Shown here one piece after another: positions 36,313 through 45,010 of a stretch of DNA of 64,000 bases (position 1 is the first letter of the stretch; each line of letters starts with the position of its first letter). Position numbers and translations under genes: made by a program. The DNA is from Rhodococcus rhodochrous (lineage in GTDB: Bacteria > Actinomycetota > Actinomycetes > Mycobacteriales > Mycobacteriaceae). The notes under the pieces were generated by a model. It made no database searches. It had not been told where the DNA came from and saw nothing but the letters and a program-made list of their open reading frames with translations. Where the stretch lies: NCBI RefSeq assembly GCF_014854695.1, contig NZ_CP027557.1, positions 4,340,001 through 4,404,000 of the forward strand, read 5' to 3'.

Positions 36313-37197
36313 TCACCGGTCGCGTCCGGCGGCGATACCCATTCGTGTGAGCATCGCCTGTGGGTCGGCCGGCGGCGCGAGATCGAGAAGCTGGTGCGCA
36401 CGCCGATGTACTGCGGCGATGCACAGGTCGTCATCCGAGTGGATCCAGAACTCGCCGCGCGCGATCTGCTCGACCATGTGCTCGGCAGCGACGAGCGGAT
36501 CGAGCCCTTTCTCGACGTTGTCGCGTTGCATGGCCGCGAACACCGCGTTCGCCGTCGGGTTGTCCGTGGGTGCCTCACGCTGCGCCGACAGGAAGATCTC
36601 GCTCCGGATCGAATGCGGGATCACGGCACTCACCTGGATCGGTGCACCGACGATGGCCAGGTCCTGGTGCAGACACTCCGTCATCGCGAGCACCGCATGC
36701 TTGCTCACGATGTACGGGGATTGCACCGCAACGGCATTCAGTCCACCGACCGACGACAGATTGGCGATGCACGACGGAGTTCCCGCTGCGATCATCCGCG
36801 GGACGAACGATCGCAAGCAATAGAAGACACCATCGACGTTGATCTGCATCAGCCGTTGCCACCGCTCGCGGTCGATCTCCCACAGCAGGCCGGCCGACTC
36901 GACGCCGGCATTGTTCACCAGGAGTTCGACGCTGCCGTGACGCTCGAAGACCTCGCTCGCCATCGTCTCGACAGCGTCGGGGTCGGCGACGTCGACGGCA
37001 TACGGTTCCGCCTTGCCCCCTGCGGCGACGATCTCGTCGACGACCTTCGCCGCTCGACCGCCGTCGATATCCGAGACGACGACCGTCATTCCCAGTGACG
37101 AGAGATGCCGTACCAGACCTTCACCGATACCGGCGGCGGCGCCGGTCACCACGGCCACGCCCCGGGAGAACCGTTCCCGCGCACTGCTCGTCTGCAT
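36313..37197 (-). CDS. SDR-family oxidoreductase
   Basis: 294-residue classical SDR: TGAAAGIGEGL, Asp after beta-2 (VVSDIDGG, NAD-type), NNAG, Ser in NLSSVGG, and YIVSK. The long C-terminal tail (DDDLCIAAVHRRAHQLLDL) is typical of larger actinobacterial SDRs annotated as hydroxysteroid or cyclic-alcohol dehydrogenases. ATG at 37197 has GAGGG upstream; an alternative GTG at 37203 overlaps the previous stop (GTGA). Substrate inferred to be an island intermediate. Confidence 0.82.
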   Translation of the reverse strand: MQTSSARERFSRGVAVVTGAAAGIGEGLVRHLSSLGMTVVVSDIDGGRAAKVVDEIVAAGGKAEPYAVDVADPDAVETMASEVFERHGSVELLVNNAGVESAGLLWEIDRERWQRLMQINVDGVFYCLRSFVPRMIAAGTPSCIANLSSVGGLNAVAVQSPYIVSKHAVLAMTECLHQDLAIVGAPIQVSAVIPHSIRSEIFLSAQREAPTDNPTANAVFAAMQRDNVEKGLDPLVAAEHMVEQIARGEFWIHSDDDLCIAAVHRRAHQLLDLAPPADPQAMLTRMGIAAGRDR

Positions 37198-37199
37198 GC

Positions 37200-38093
37200 T
37201 CACGCCCTCAGTCCGTCGTCGGCGATGTTGGGATTGCACCAGGCAGGCGGCTCGCGGCGAGGCAGTTCGTCCTTGCCGTCGAGGCTCTTCACCGGGATCC
37301 CCTGAGACCACGGGAAATGCAGACTGAAGCCCACCAGACCGGTACGTTCGGCGGCGGGCAAGGTGCACATCTCCAGGACGGTCTGCGCCAGGTATTCCGG
37401 TGGTTCCGTCTCGTACCCCTCGGGCAGCAGTGCGGCAGCGCCCGGGGTCATGATCGCCGTGGACGGCCCGACCGCATTGACGGCGATGTTGTCGTCGACG
37501 AGTTCCGCGGCGAGGCCTTGGGTGAACCGGTGCAGAGCAGCTTTCGCCGACGCATAGATCACGTCACCGGAGGTCTTGTTGTACTCGCGGAACGGGCGGA
37601 TCGGGCTCACACCGGTGGACGAGCCGATGTTGACGATCCACCCCGCACCGGACTTGCGCATGTGAGGGATGGCGGCCTGCGAGAGGAGGAAGGGAGCCTT
37701 CAGGTAGTGCTCCAGAGTCCTGTCGAACGTTTCTTCGCTCATCTTCTCGATCGACGAGTAATCGGCGAATCCCGCATTGTTGACCAGGATGTCGAGCCCT
37801 CCGACGGCGTCCGCCGCTGCGTCGATCAGTCCCGCGCGCTGGTCGCGGTCCTCGAGATCCGCCGCGATCGGCACTGCGCGACCACCGGCCTGTTCGATCA
37901 GCTGCACCGTCTCTTCCAGAGTGCCCTCGAGTACGTGCTCCTGCCCGTCCCGGAGCGATCGGGACGGGGACATGGAACGAGCCGTGACCACTACGGTGGC
38001 ACCTTCGGATGCGAGACGTCGCGCGATCGCCCGGCCGATCCCCCGGCTGCTTCCGGTCACGAGAGCGGTACGTCCGGTCAGTCGTTGTGTCAT
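37200..38093 (-). CDS. SDR-family oxidoreductase
   Basis: 297 residues. VTGSSRGIGRAIA with TARS after beta-2 (NADP-type), NNAGFADYS, Ser in NIGSSTGVSP, catalytic YASAK. The insertion after beta-2 (MSPSRSLRDGQEHVLEGTLEE) and the C-terminal HFPWSQGIPVKSLDG extension mark a subgroup seen beside steroid and terpenoid genes. ATG at 38093. Near-overlap with the next SDR implies coupled translation. Confidence 0.82.
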   Translation of the reverse strand: MTQRLTGRTALVTGSSRGIGRAIARRLASEGATVVVTARSMSPSRSLRDGQEHVLEGTLEETVQLIEQAGGRAVPIAADLEDRDQRAGLIDAAADAVGGLDILVNNAGFADYSSIEKMSEETFDRTLEHYLKAPFLLSQAAIPHMRKSGAGWIVNIGSSTGVSPIRPFREYNKTSGDVIYASAKAALHRFTQGLAAELVDDNIAVNAVGPSTAIMTPGAAALLPEGYETEPPEYLAQTVLEMCTLPAAERTGLVGFSLHFPWSQGIPVKSLDGKDELPRREPPAWCNPNIADDGLRA

Positions 38094-38211
38094 GTCGGTT
38101 CCTGCTGCCTGTTCGTCTGTGTGCTCGGACTTCTCGTCGAACCACTCCGAAGCTATGCCGCAGCCCGTACGGGCGGACCGTTCCCTCCCGTTGTGCGGGA
38201 GGTCACTCCGA

Positions 38212-39060
38212 CTACTTCCCCGATCTGCGGAACCGGAGCAGATAGGACGGAAGCCCGCGAATCGGAACCGACCGGGGCCAGTCGTCGGCACGGAAGTACG
38301 CGTCGGAACCACCATCGACGAACACCACGCTGCCGCACAGGAAATCCGCAGCGTCCGACAGCATGAAGACCGCCCATGCAGCAAGCTGTCCGGCATCACC
38401 GAAGCCACCGACCGGTACGGGGAACGAGCGGATCGCCTTCGCTTCGGAAGGAGTGGACAACTGCTTCTCCAGCAGCGGTGTCATGATCGCTCCCGGCGCC
38501 AGAGCGTTCAGCCGGATACCGGCACCCGCCCACTCCGGCTGCACGGCGGTGCGGCGAACCCATCTGCTGACGGCGATCTTCGACGCCGCGTAGATGATTG
38601 CAGGCGCGACCTTGCCGAACAGCCGGACCGATCGCACCGCCTTGTCCGCGTCCCCTCGCAGAAAAGCCTTGACCGTCCGACCCGGTACAGCGGGCGTGGT
38701 GGTCGTCGAATTGCTCGAGAACACAACCACCCTGGCGTTGCCCGCTGCTTCGAGGGCCGCACGCCAACCCATCAGGAGGTCGACGACCCCGAAGTAGTTG
38801 ACCTCCGCGATGAGCCGGGGGCGTTCCGGGCCGGGCGCCGGCCCGAGACCCGCAGCGAGCACGGCGCCGTCCAGCCGGCCCTCGGCGGCCTCGAGCACCT
38901 TCTCGACGGCGCCCTTCCTGCCCTGCGGTGTCGACAGGTCCGCGACAACCTCCGCCTCTCCGATATCGACACCGATGACGGTGTGCCCGGCGGCGCGAAG
39001 TTGTTCTGCGACGGCGCGCCCCATGCCCGATGCAGATCCTGTCACCACATAGACGCCCAC
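38212..39060 (-). CDS. 3alpha-hydroxysteroid dehydrogenase/carbonyl reductase-like SDR
   Basis: 282 residues. Strong likeness to Comamonas 3alpha-HSD/carbonyl reductase: AGHTVIGVDIGEAEVVADLSTPQGR, DGAVLAAGLGP (replacing the usual NNAG), VNYFGV, catalytic YAASK, APGAIMTPLL and VFVDGG. This group oxidises or reduces the 3-hydroxyl of 5-reduced steroids. GTG at 39060 has GAAGGAGAC upstream, better than a GTG at 39084. First gene of the minus-strand SDR/hydrolase run, divergent from a TetR gene. Confidence 0.85.
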   Translation of the reverse strand: MGVYVVTGSASGMGRAVAEQLRAAGHTVIGVDIGEAEVVADLSTPQGRKGAVEKVLEAAEGRLDGAVLAAGLGPAPGPERPRLIAEVNYFGVVDLLMGWRAALEAAGNARVVVFSSNSTTTTPAVPGRTVKAFLRGDADKAVRSVRLFGKVAPAIIYAASKIAVSRWVRRTAVQPEWAGAGIRLNALAPGAIMTPLLEKQLSTPSEAKAIRSFPVPVGGFGDAGQLAAWAVFMLSDAADFLCGSVVFVDGGSDAYFRADDWPRSVPIRGLPSYLLRFRRSGK

Positions 39061-39104
39061 GTCGTCTCCTTCGTTCTCACGCACCGTTTCTCGGTGAAAG
39101 ATAT

Positions 39105-39123
39105 TTGACAGAGTAGGACAAAA
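39105..39123. promoter_or_regulatory. Imperfect palindrome in the SDR-tetR intergenic region
   Basis: TTTGAC-N7-GACAAA with one base mismatch per arm, in the 79-base gap between the divergent SDR and tetR starts. The natural place for a TetR operator controlling both directions. The surrounding TTCTCGG occurs on each side as a direct repeat. Confidence 0.4.
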
Positions 39124-39139
39124 ATGGTGTTCTCGGAAT

Positions 39140-39784
39140 GTGCGTCAGGAATCCTCCGATCCGCCGAAAGCATCCACCGAATCGGCGGGTGGACGCAGGC
39201 GTGGCCGACCATCGGTCATCGATACCGAAGCGATCGCCGAGGCTGCTTTCCGCCTCTGGTCCCGACAGGGATATGCCGACACCAGCTGGAACGACCTCGC
39301 CGAAGCGACCGGGATCAGTGCCCGCACCCTCATCAGGCACTTCTCCGTCAAGTCCGCGATCGCCTGGATCGGTGTGGCTCCCGCGACCGAACGGCTGCGC
39401 GCATCTCTCTCCGTCGCACCCGAGACCGCTCCACTGACCGATGCCGTACGCACGGCGATCGTCGAATCGATCTCGCACCGTCCGCACATCCAGCGCGTCG
39501 GACGCGATTGGCTCCGCCTCATCGCGGGCACACCCGAACTCGCCGCGATGTCGTCGGAGGCGTACCGGCCGTGGATCACCGAACTGGCCGATTACATCGG
39601 CCGACGCGTCCCCGAAGTCCCGGCAGCGATCGCGCGCGCGTTGGCGACCGCATACCAGGCCGCGGCGTTCGCGGCGTTGACGGAGTGGGCGGAAGAGGGT
39701 GCCCACGGGGATCCTGCCGACGCCGTCGACGCGATGCTGCGCTGGATGGACATCGTCCCCCGCTCCTCTGCACGTCCCGCCTGA
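39140..39784 (+). CDS. TetR-family transcriptional regulator
   Basis: 214 residues. N-terminal TetR helix-turn-helix (about 20-65): IAEAAFRLWSRQGYADTSWNDLAEATGISARTLIRHFSVKSAIAW. The C-terminal ligand domain is helical and unassigned. GTG at 39140. Transcribed with the Old Yellow Enzyme gene 54 bases downstream and divergent from the 3alpha-HSD-like operon, so it probably represses these genes and is released by a pathway metabolite. Confidence 0.85.
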   Translation: MRQESSDPPKASTESAGGRRRGRPSVIDTEAIAEAAFRLWSRQGYADTSWNDLAEATGISARTLIRHFSVKSAIAWIGVAPATERLRASLSVAPETAPLTDAVRTAIVESISHRPHIQRVGRDWLRLIAGTPELAAMSSEAYRPWITELADYIGRRVPEVPAAIARALATAYQAAAFAALTEWAEEGAHGDPADAVDAMLRWMDIVPRSSARPA

Positions 39785-39838
39785 ATCAGCACTCTCCGCC
39801 TGGAATTCCTCTCACAGCCCGAGAATACGGAGATCACC

Positions 39839-41047
39839 ATGACGACAGTCGACCCCGAATCTGCTACCGCGCCCACGGTCGATCCGCTGGCGCCTGCGCG
39901 CCTCGGACCGATCACCCTGCGCAACAGAATCATCAAGTCCGCAACATTCGAGGGCGCCAGCCCGAACGCCCTGGTCAGCGACCGCCTCGTCGACTTCCAT
40001 GTCAGGGTCGGTGAAGGAGGCGTCGGGATGACCACCGTTGCCTACCTGGCGGTGGCACCCGAAGGGCGCACCGAGAAGGATCAGATCTACTGGCGCCCGG
40101 AGGCCCTCGACGGTCTCCGACGGCTCACCGATGCCGTGCACGCCACCGGTGCGAAGGTGTCCGCCCAGATCGGCCATGCCGGCCCCGTGGCCAACTCGCG
40201 ATCGAACGGTCTCCCCTCGCTGGCGCCCTCCGCGCGCCCGAATCCCCTGTCGATGAGCATCGACCGGAAGGCGAGCGAGGACGACATCCGACGGATCATC
40301 GCCGCGCACGGTGAAGCGACACGATACGCCCGGGAAGTCGGATTCGACGCGGTCGAGGTCCATCTCGGACACAACTACCTCGCCAGTTCGTTCCTGAGCC
40401 CGAAGGTGAACCGCCGCAAGGACCGTTGGGGCGGCTCCCTGACGAACCGTGCCGAGTTCGCCCGCCGTATCGTCGCCGCCGTTGCGGAGGCGGCGGACGG
40501 TGAGATCGCCGTGCTGGCCAAGATGAACATGGCCGACGGGGTGCCTGGCGGACTCTGGCTCGACGAATCCCTGCCGTTCGCGAAGATGCTCGAATCCGAC
40601 GGTCACCTCGACGCACTCGAACTCACCGGCGGTTCGTCGCTGCTCAACCCCATGTATCTGTTCCGCGGAGACGTACCGCTGCGGGAGATGGCCGAGACAC
40701 AGATTCCGATCCTGCAACTCGGGATGAAGATGTTCGGCAACTTCGTCTTCCAGCATTATTCGTACGAGCCGCTGTACTTCCTCGAGTACGCCCGTCAGTT
40801 CCGCGACGAACTCGACCTGCCGCTCGTGCTGCTCGGCGGCATCACCGATCTCGACGGAATGCAGGTCGCGATGCGCGAGGGTTTCGAGTTCGTCGCGATG
40901 GCCCGGGCACTGCTGCGCGAACCGGACCTGATCGCGCAGATCCAGCGGGACAGGGACACCCGGTCGCTGTGCATCCACTGCAATCGATGCGCGGCCAGCA
41001 TCTTCACGGGAACGCGGTGCCCGCTGGTCGTCGAATCCCTCTCCTGA
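39839..41047 (+). CDS. NADH:flavin oxidoreductase, Old Yellow Enzyme family
   Basis: 402-residue FMN beta/alpha barrel: APARLGPITLRNRIIKS at the N-terminus, the active-site region VEVHLGHNYLASSFLSPKVNRRKDRWGGSLTNR, and a LLGGITDLDGMQVAMREGFEFVAMARALLREPDL phosphate-binding block. The C-terminal CIHCNRC...C resembles the iron-sulfur cysteines of 2,4-dienoyl-CoA reductases, but the second (FAD/NAD) domain is absent. A role in reducing an enone of a steroid ring or side chain is plausible. ATG at 39839. Confidence 0.85.
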   Translation: MTTVDPESATAPTVDPLAPARLGPITLRNRIIKSATFEGASPNALVSDRLVDFHVRVGEGGVGMTTVAYLAVAPEGRTEKDQIYWRPEALDGLRRLTDAVHATGAKVSAQIGHAGPVANSRSNGLPSLAPSARPNPLSMSIDRKASEDDIRRIIAAHGEATRYAREVGFDAVEVHLGHNYLASSFLSPKVNRRKDRWGGSLTNRAEFARRIVAAVAEAADGEIAVLAKMNMADGVPGGLWLDESLPFAKMLESDGHLDALELTGGSSLLNPMYLFRGDVPLREMAETQIPILQLGMKMFGNFVFQHYSYEPLYFLEYARQFRDELDLPLVLLGGITDLDGMQVAMREGFEFVAMARALLREPDLIAQIQRDRDTRSLCIHCNRCAASIFTGTRCPLVVESLS

Positions 41048-41056
41048 CAGCAGCAG

Positions 41057-41092
41057 ACGGGCCCCGCAGCACGGTTCTGCTGCGGGGCCCGT
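41057..41092. terminator. Bidirectional terminator between OYE and zinc-ribbon-like gene
   Basis: Perfect 15-base-pair stem ACGGGCCCCGCAGCA with six-base loop CGGTTC between convergent stops. Confidence 0.85.
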
Positions 41093-41100
41093 CGTCGCTC

Positions 41101-41361
41101 TCAGTGCAATCGGGGCAGCTTCTGCCCGACAGGCAGTTCGATGCGCGATTCGGTCAGCACGCGCTGCGCGACCGCACGGTCGATGCTGTCGCGCAGCGCG
41201 CTGCACTCCCGGCCGTGATCACCGGGAGCCGAACCGCTCCGCGAGATGAGCGGGCACTCCGACGTATCGGATTCCCACTGGATCGAGGTGTGGGCAGGGC
41301 TGAACTTCTCGACGAGCACACCGACTCCGCACTTCTCGCACGACAGTGCCTGCATCGTCAT
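41101..41361 (-). CDS. Small Cys-containing protein coupled to the Baeyer-Villiger monooxygenase
   Basis: 86 residues, not recognised. It has CEKC near the N-terminus (Cys8, Cys11), then Cys36 and Cys53 and a His24, a spacing that could bind zinc or an iron centre. The segment VLVEKFSPAHTSIQWESD is distinctive. The C-terminus (SALRDSIDRAVAQRVLTESRIELP) looks helical. ATG at 41361 overlaps the BVMO stop by four bases (ATGA), so it is translationally coupled and a probable partner or accessory of the monooxygenases. It is the last gene of the kshA-hsaA-hsaC-BVMO run. Confidence 0.65.
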   Translation of the reverse strand: MTMQALSCEKCGVGVLVEKFSPAHTSIQWESDTSECPLISRSGSAPGDHGRECSALRDSIDRAVAQRVLTESRIELPVGQKLPRLH

Positions 41362-43355
41362 GCCGAAGTTCCCTTTCCGCCCACGCGCGCGGGGTCGATG
41401 AACTCGAAGTGGTCGGGATGCGGTTCGCGGAGCAGGGTCCAGTAGTCGACGAGCCGCCACGGGCACGGTACGACGGCGCGTCCTTCGCTGTTCCGGTAGT
41501 AGCCGTTGGTCTCGGCACCGGGATGCACCCACACGGTCTTGTCCAGCGCCTCGTCCACCCTGCGGTTGTACTCGTCGAGCACATCCTGCCGCACATCCAT
41601 CGCGTCGTGCCCGTTCTCCACGAGGTACTGCAGACACTCGACGATGTAGTGGACGTGCTCCTCGCTGAGGATGTTGTGGCCGGCACCGTGGTTGGGCGCG
41701 GAGTTCGGACCCGCGGTGACGAAGAGGTTCGGGAAACCGGACACCTGGATGCCCAGATACGCCCGCGGGTCGTCACCGCCCTTCCACTGCTCGGCGAGGG
41801 TGCGTCCTCCTGTCCCCACGATGTCGATCGAAGTCGTGAACTCCAGCTTGAAACCCGTTGCGAGAACGATGACGTCGGCGGGTACGAACTCGCCCTCGGT
41901 CGTGACCACGCCTTCCGGTGTCACCTCCCGGAACGACGCGCGGTGCAAGGTCACGTGATCACGGGTGAGCGCCGCGTAGAAGCCCGGATCCTTGACGATC
42001 CGCTTGCTGTAGGGACGGAAGTCGGGTGTCAGTTTCTCGACGAGATCCGGACGGTCGGGGAAGTTGGCGTGCAGGTGGTTCAGTGCCGTCTGCAGCACCA
42101 TCTCGTTCGCCGGTGAGGCCGAGAAGTGCGTCTTCGCCCATTCGGGGTCGATGCGCGGCATCACGTAGAGGTTGTCCGATGCGAACCAGTAGGAGCGCAA
42201 CCGGAACCACTCGTGGTACCGAGGAAGATGCGCCAACGCCCACTTCTCGCCGTCCGGAACCTCGTTCACGACGGCCTTCTCCGGGACGATCCAGTGCGGC
42301 GACCTCACCACGACGTCGAGCGATTCGACTCGGTCGACGATGCTCGCGACCACCTGGACGGACGTGCATCCGGTGCCCAGAACGACGACGCGCTTGCCGG
42401 TGAGGTCGAGGTTCTCGTCCCACTCGGCGGTGTGCACGACGGTGCCGCGGAAGGTGTCCATACCGTCGACGTCCGGGATGTTCGGTGAGTTGAGCATCCC
42501 GAGCGCTGTCACGACGGCCTTGGCGCGGTGCACCTCGCGGGTTCCGTCGACGGATTCGACGGTCACCTCCCATACGTGCTGATCGTCGAGCCACCGCGCG
42601 GACTGCACCCGCGTACGGAAGGAGATGTTCTCCGCAATTCCGTAGGTGTCGACGACCCCCTTCAGGTACTTCTGGTATTCGGTACCCGTCGGGTAGTACT
42701 TGGACCACCCGGGGTTCAGCTCGAACGAATACGAGTAGTAGTGGCTGGGTGTATCGACGGCGGCGCCGGGATAGGTGTTGCGCGACCAGGTTCCGCCGAT
42801 CTCGTCACGGGCTTCGAACACACGGTAGGTGAAGCCGGCCTCACCGAGCTTGATCGCGGCATTGATGCCGACGATGCCGGCACCGATCACGATCACGGAG
42901 AATTCCGGCGCCGGTTTCCGTGTGACCGGGACGCAGCGTTCGGAAAGGACGAAGCCCGCTTGTTCCCGGAGGATCGGAACGAACTCCTCGTCGACACGCT
43001 CCGAGGTCGCGACCGTCGCCATCCGGAGGAACAGCTCCGGCTCGGGTACACCCAGCCGGTCCTCGGCATCCGGCGTGAGCAGTTCGTGGGCACGCGCCCG
43101 GATATCTGCGACCACGTCGTCCGGGTACTGCCCCGGCGGCGTCGTCGGACGCGTCCCGGTGCGGTAGTGGTTTCCCGGCTCGCCGATCGTCAGGCGTGGC
43201 GCGAACTCGTCGAGCAGAGTGGTGTCGCCGGTGGCGTGGACCAGGGACATGAGTAGCGGTGCCGGATCGCATACGTCGATGGCGGCATGCAGCCGGCCTT
43301 CGCGGTCCTCCACGTCCTCGGCACCCGAGCCGAGGGAGATCGTCTCGGTCATCAT
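41358..43355 (-). CDS. Baeyer-Villiger monooxygenase, HAPMO-like
   Basis: Flavin enzyme converting a ketone to an ester or lactone with O2 and NADPH. 665 residues: an N-terminal extension of about 150 residues as in 4-hydroxyacetophenone monooxygenase, FAD motif VIGAGIVG (158-163), the Baeyer-Villiger fingerprint F302-R-G-TVV-H308-TAE-W312-D, and the NADPH motif LGTGCTS. Start ATG at 43355 shares a base with the preceding stop (TGATG); a second ATG follows at once. A much longer open frame upstream is a shadow of the neighbouring gene. Position in the kshA-hsaA-hsaC operon suggests a steroid or ring-cleavage ketone as substrate. Confidence 0.9.
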   Translation of the reverse strand: MMTETISLGSGAEDVEDREGRLHAAIDVCDPAPLLMSLVHATGDTTLLDEFAPRLTIGEPGNHYRTGTRPTTPPGQYPDDVVADIRARAHELLTPDAEDRLGVPEPELFLRMATVATSERVDEEFVPILREQAGFVLSERCVPVTRKPAPEFSVIVIGAGIVGINAAIKLGEAGFTYRVFEARDEIGGTWSRNTYPGAAVDTPSHYYSYSFELNPGWSKYYPTGTEYQKYLKGVVDTYGIAENISFRTRVQSARWLDDQHVWEVTVESVDGTREVHRAKAVVTALGMLNSPNIPDVDGMDTFRGTVVHTAEWDENLDLTGKRVVVLGTGCTSVQVVASIVDRVESLDVVVRSPHWIVPEKAVVNEVPDGEKWALAHLPRYHEWFRLRSYWFASDNLYVMPRIDPEWAKTHFSASPANEMVLQTALNHLHANFPDRPDLVEKLTPDFRPYSKRIVKDPGFYAALTRDHVTLHRASFREVTPEGVVTTEGEFVPADVIVLATGFKLEFTTSIDIVGTGGRTLAEQWKGGDDPRAYLGIQVSGFPNLFVTAGPNSAPNHGAGHNILSEEHVHYIVECLQYLVENGHDAMDVRQDVLDEYNRRVDEALDKTVWVHPGAETNGYYRNSEGRAVVPCPWRLVDYWTLLREPHPDHFEFIDPARVGGKGTSA

Positions 43356-45010
43356 CAGCCCTTCTTCGACGCGAGTTCGGTGGGTGTCTCGATCGCCGCT
43401 CGCCGGACGATCTCGAATCCCTTGTAACCGGCTGCCGCGATCTCGGCACAGATGTTGCCGTAGTTCGCGAATCCGCCGATGTACGGCATGAACACCCGTG
43501 GTTTGCCGGGAATGTTGGCGCCCATGTACCAGGAGTTCGCCGAGGGGAACAGGGTGCCGGCGGCTTTCTCGTTGCACTCGGCGACCCATTCCTCGACGGC
43601 CCGTTCGGTCGGTTCGATCGAGGCGGCATCGTGCTCGTCGAGATGGTCGAGGCAGTCGGAGATCCAGTCCACCTGTTGCTCCGCCATGAGCACCATGTTC
43701 GCCAGCACACTCGGGCTGCCCGCACCCACCATGAAGAACATGTTGGGGAACCCGTGGGACGCGAGCCCCAGATAGGTTCGCGGTCCTGCGGACCACTCCT
43801 CACGGAGGGTGCGCCCGCCGCGGCCTCGGATGTCGATCCGGGCAAGCGCACCCGTCATCGCATCGAATCCGGTCGCGAAGACGATCATGTCCAGCGCATG
43901 GTGATCCTCGCTCGTGCGCACACCGCTCTCGGTGATCTCGACGATCGGAGTGGTGCGCAGGTTCACCAACGTCACGTTGTCGCGGTTGAACGTCTCGAAG
44001 TACCCGTCGTCGGTGACGATGCGCTTCGTGCCGATGGGGTGGTCGTTCGGGATCAACTGGTTCGCGATCTCCGGGTCCTCGACCATCTCCCGGATCTTCG
44101 CCTCGACGTATTCGCGGGCCGTGTCGTTCGCCCGGCGGTCCATCATCTGATCGGGGAACGCCTTCGCGAAGAGGTAACCTCCACGCTGCCACCACTCGTC
44201 GTACACCCTGCGACGCTCGGCCTCGTCGACCTCCATCGCGCCCTTCGGGTACGGCGTGAACGGTGTGCCTCCGCCGCTCATCCGTGCCAGTCGCCGACGC
44301 TCCGGATACGTCGCCTTGACTTCGGCGATCTGCTCGGCGGTCAGCGGCCGGTTGCCGGCCGGGATCGAGTAGTTGGGGGTCCGCTGGAATACGAAGACGT
44401 GGTCCGCTTCCTTCGCGATCACAGGAATCGACTGGATGCCCGACGAACCCGTTCCGATCACGCCGACGCGCTTACCGGTGAATTCGACGGGCTCGTGGGG
44501 CCATTCACCGGTGTGGTAGGACTCGCCCGCGAACGTGTCGCAACCGGGAATGTCGGGTCGGTTCGTCGCCGACAGCACCCCGGTGGCCATGATGCAGAAT
44601 CGCGCCCTGACCGATCGACCGGTGTCGGTGGTGATGGTCCACAGCGCAGACTCCTCGTCGTACACGGTCGACACCACCCGGGTGAGGAACTCGAAGGCGC
44701 TTCGCAGGTCGTGCCGGTCCGCCACGTGTTCGAGATACGCCAGGATCTCCTCCTGCGTGGCGAACCGCTCGGTCCACGTCCATTCCTGCTGCAGTTCCTC
44801 GTCGAAGGAGTACGAGTAGTCGATACTCTCGACATCGCAGCGGGCACCCGGATAGCGGTTGTGGAACCAGGTTCCTCCCACTCCTGCAGCGGATTCGAAA
44901 CCGTGGACGGTCATCCCGCGCTTCCGGAGCTTGTACACGGCGTACAGCCCGGATATGCCCGCGCCGATCACGACCGCGTCCACGTCACTCGAGGTGGTCA
45001 CGGGAATCAT
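43355..45010 (-). CDS. Baeyer-Villiger monooxygenase, steroid monooxygenase-like
   Basis: 551 residues, resembling the R. rhodochrous progesterone (steroid) monooxygenase and cyclohexanone monooxygenase group: FAD motif GAGISG (16-21), DVESIDYSYSF, fingerprint F160-AGESY-H166-TGE-W170-P, NADPH motif VIGTGSSG, NANSWY-type SANSWYMGANIPGKPRVFMPY near the C-terminus. Known relatives convert progesterone to testosterone acetate. ATG at 45010 overlaps the hsaC stop by four bases. The specific substrate here is an inference from similarity and context. Confidence 0.92.
   Translation of the reverse strand: MIPVTTSSDVDAVVIGAGISGLYAVYKLRKRGMTVHGFESAAGVGGTWFHNRYPGARCDVESIDYSYSFDEELQQEWTWTERFATQEEILAYLEHVADRHDLRSAFEFLTRVVSTVYDEESALWTITTDTGRSVRARFCIMATGVLSATNRPDIPGCDTFAGESYHTGEWPHEPVEFTGKRVGVIGTGSSGIQSIPVIAKEADHVFVFQRTPNYSIPAGNRPLTAEQIAEVKATYPERRRLARMSGGGTPFTPYPKGAMEVDEAERRRVYDEWWQRGGYLFAKAFPDQMMDRRANDTAREYVEAKIREMVEDPEIANQLIPNDHPIGTKRIVTDDGYFETFNRDNVTLVNLRTTPIVEITESGVRTSEDHHALDMIVFATGFDAMTGALARIDIRGRGGRTLREEWSAGPRTYLGLASHGFPNMFFMVGAGSPSVLANMVLMAEQQVDWISDCLDHLDEHDAASIEPTERAVEEWVAECNEKAAGTLFPSANSWYMGANIPGKPRVFMPYIGGFANYGNICAEIAAAGYKGFEIVRRAAIETPTELASKKG

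Noticed and set aside
39061-39139. TTGACA near tetR as a -35 box
   Set aside because: No acceptable -10 at 16-19 bases on either strand.
43355-43796. N-terminal extension of the HAPMO-like BVMO
   Set aside because: This stretch is antisense-frame text of the neighbouring BVMO; the ATG overlapping that gene's stop is the natural start.
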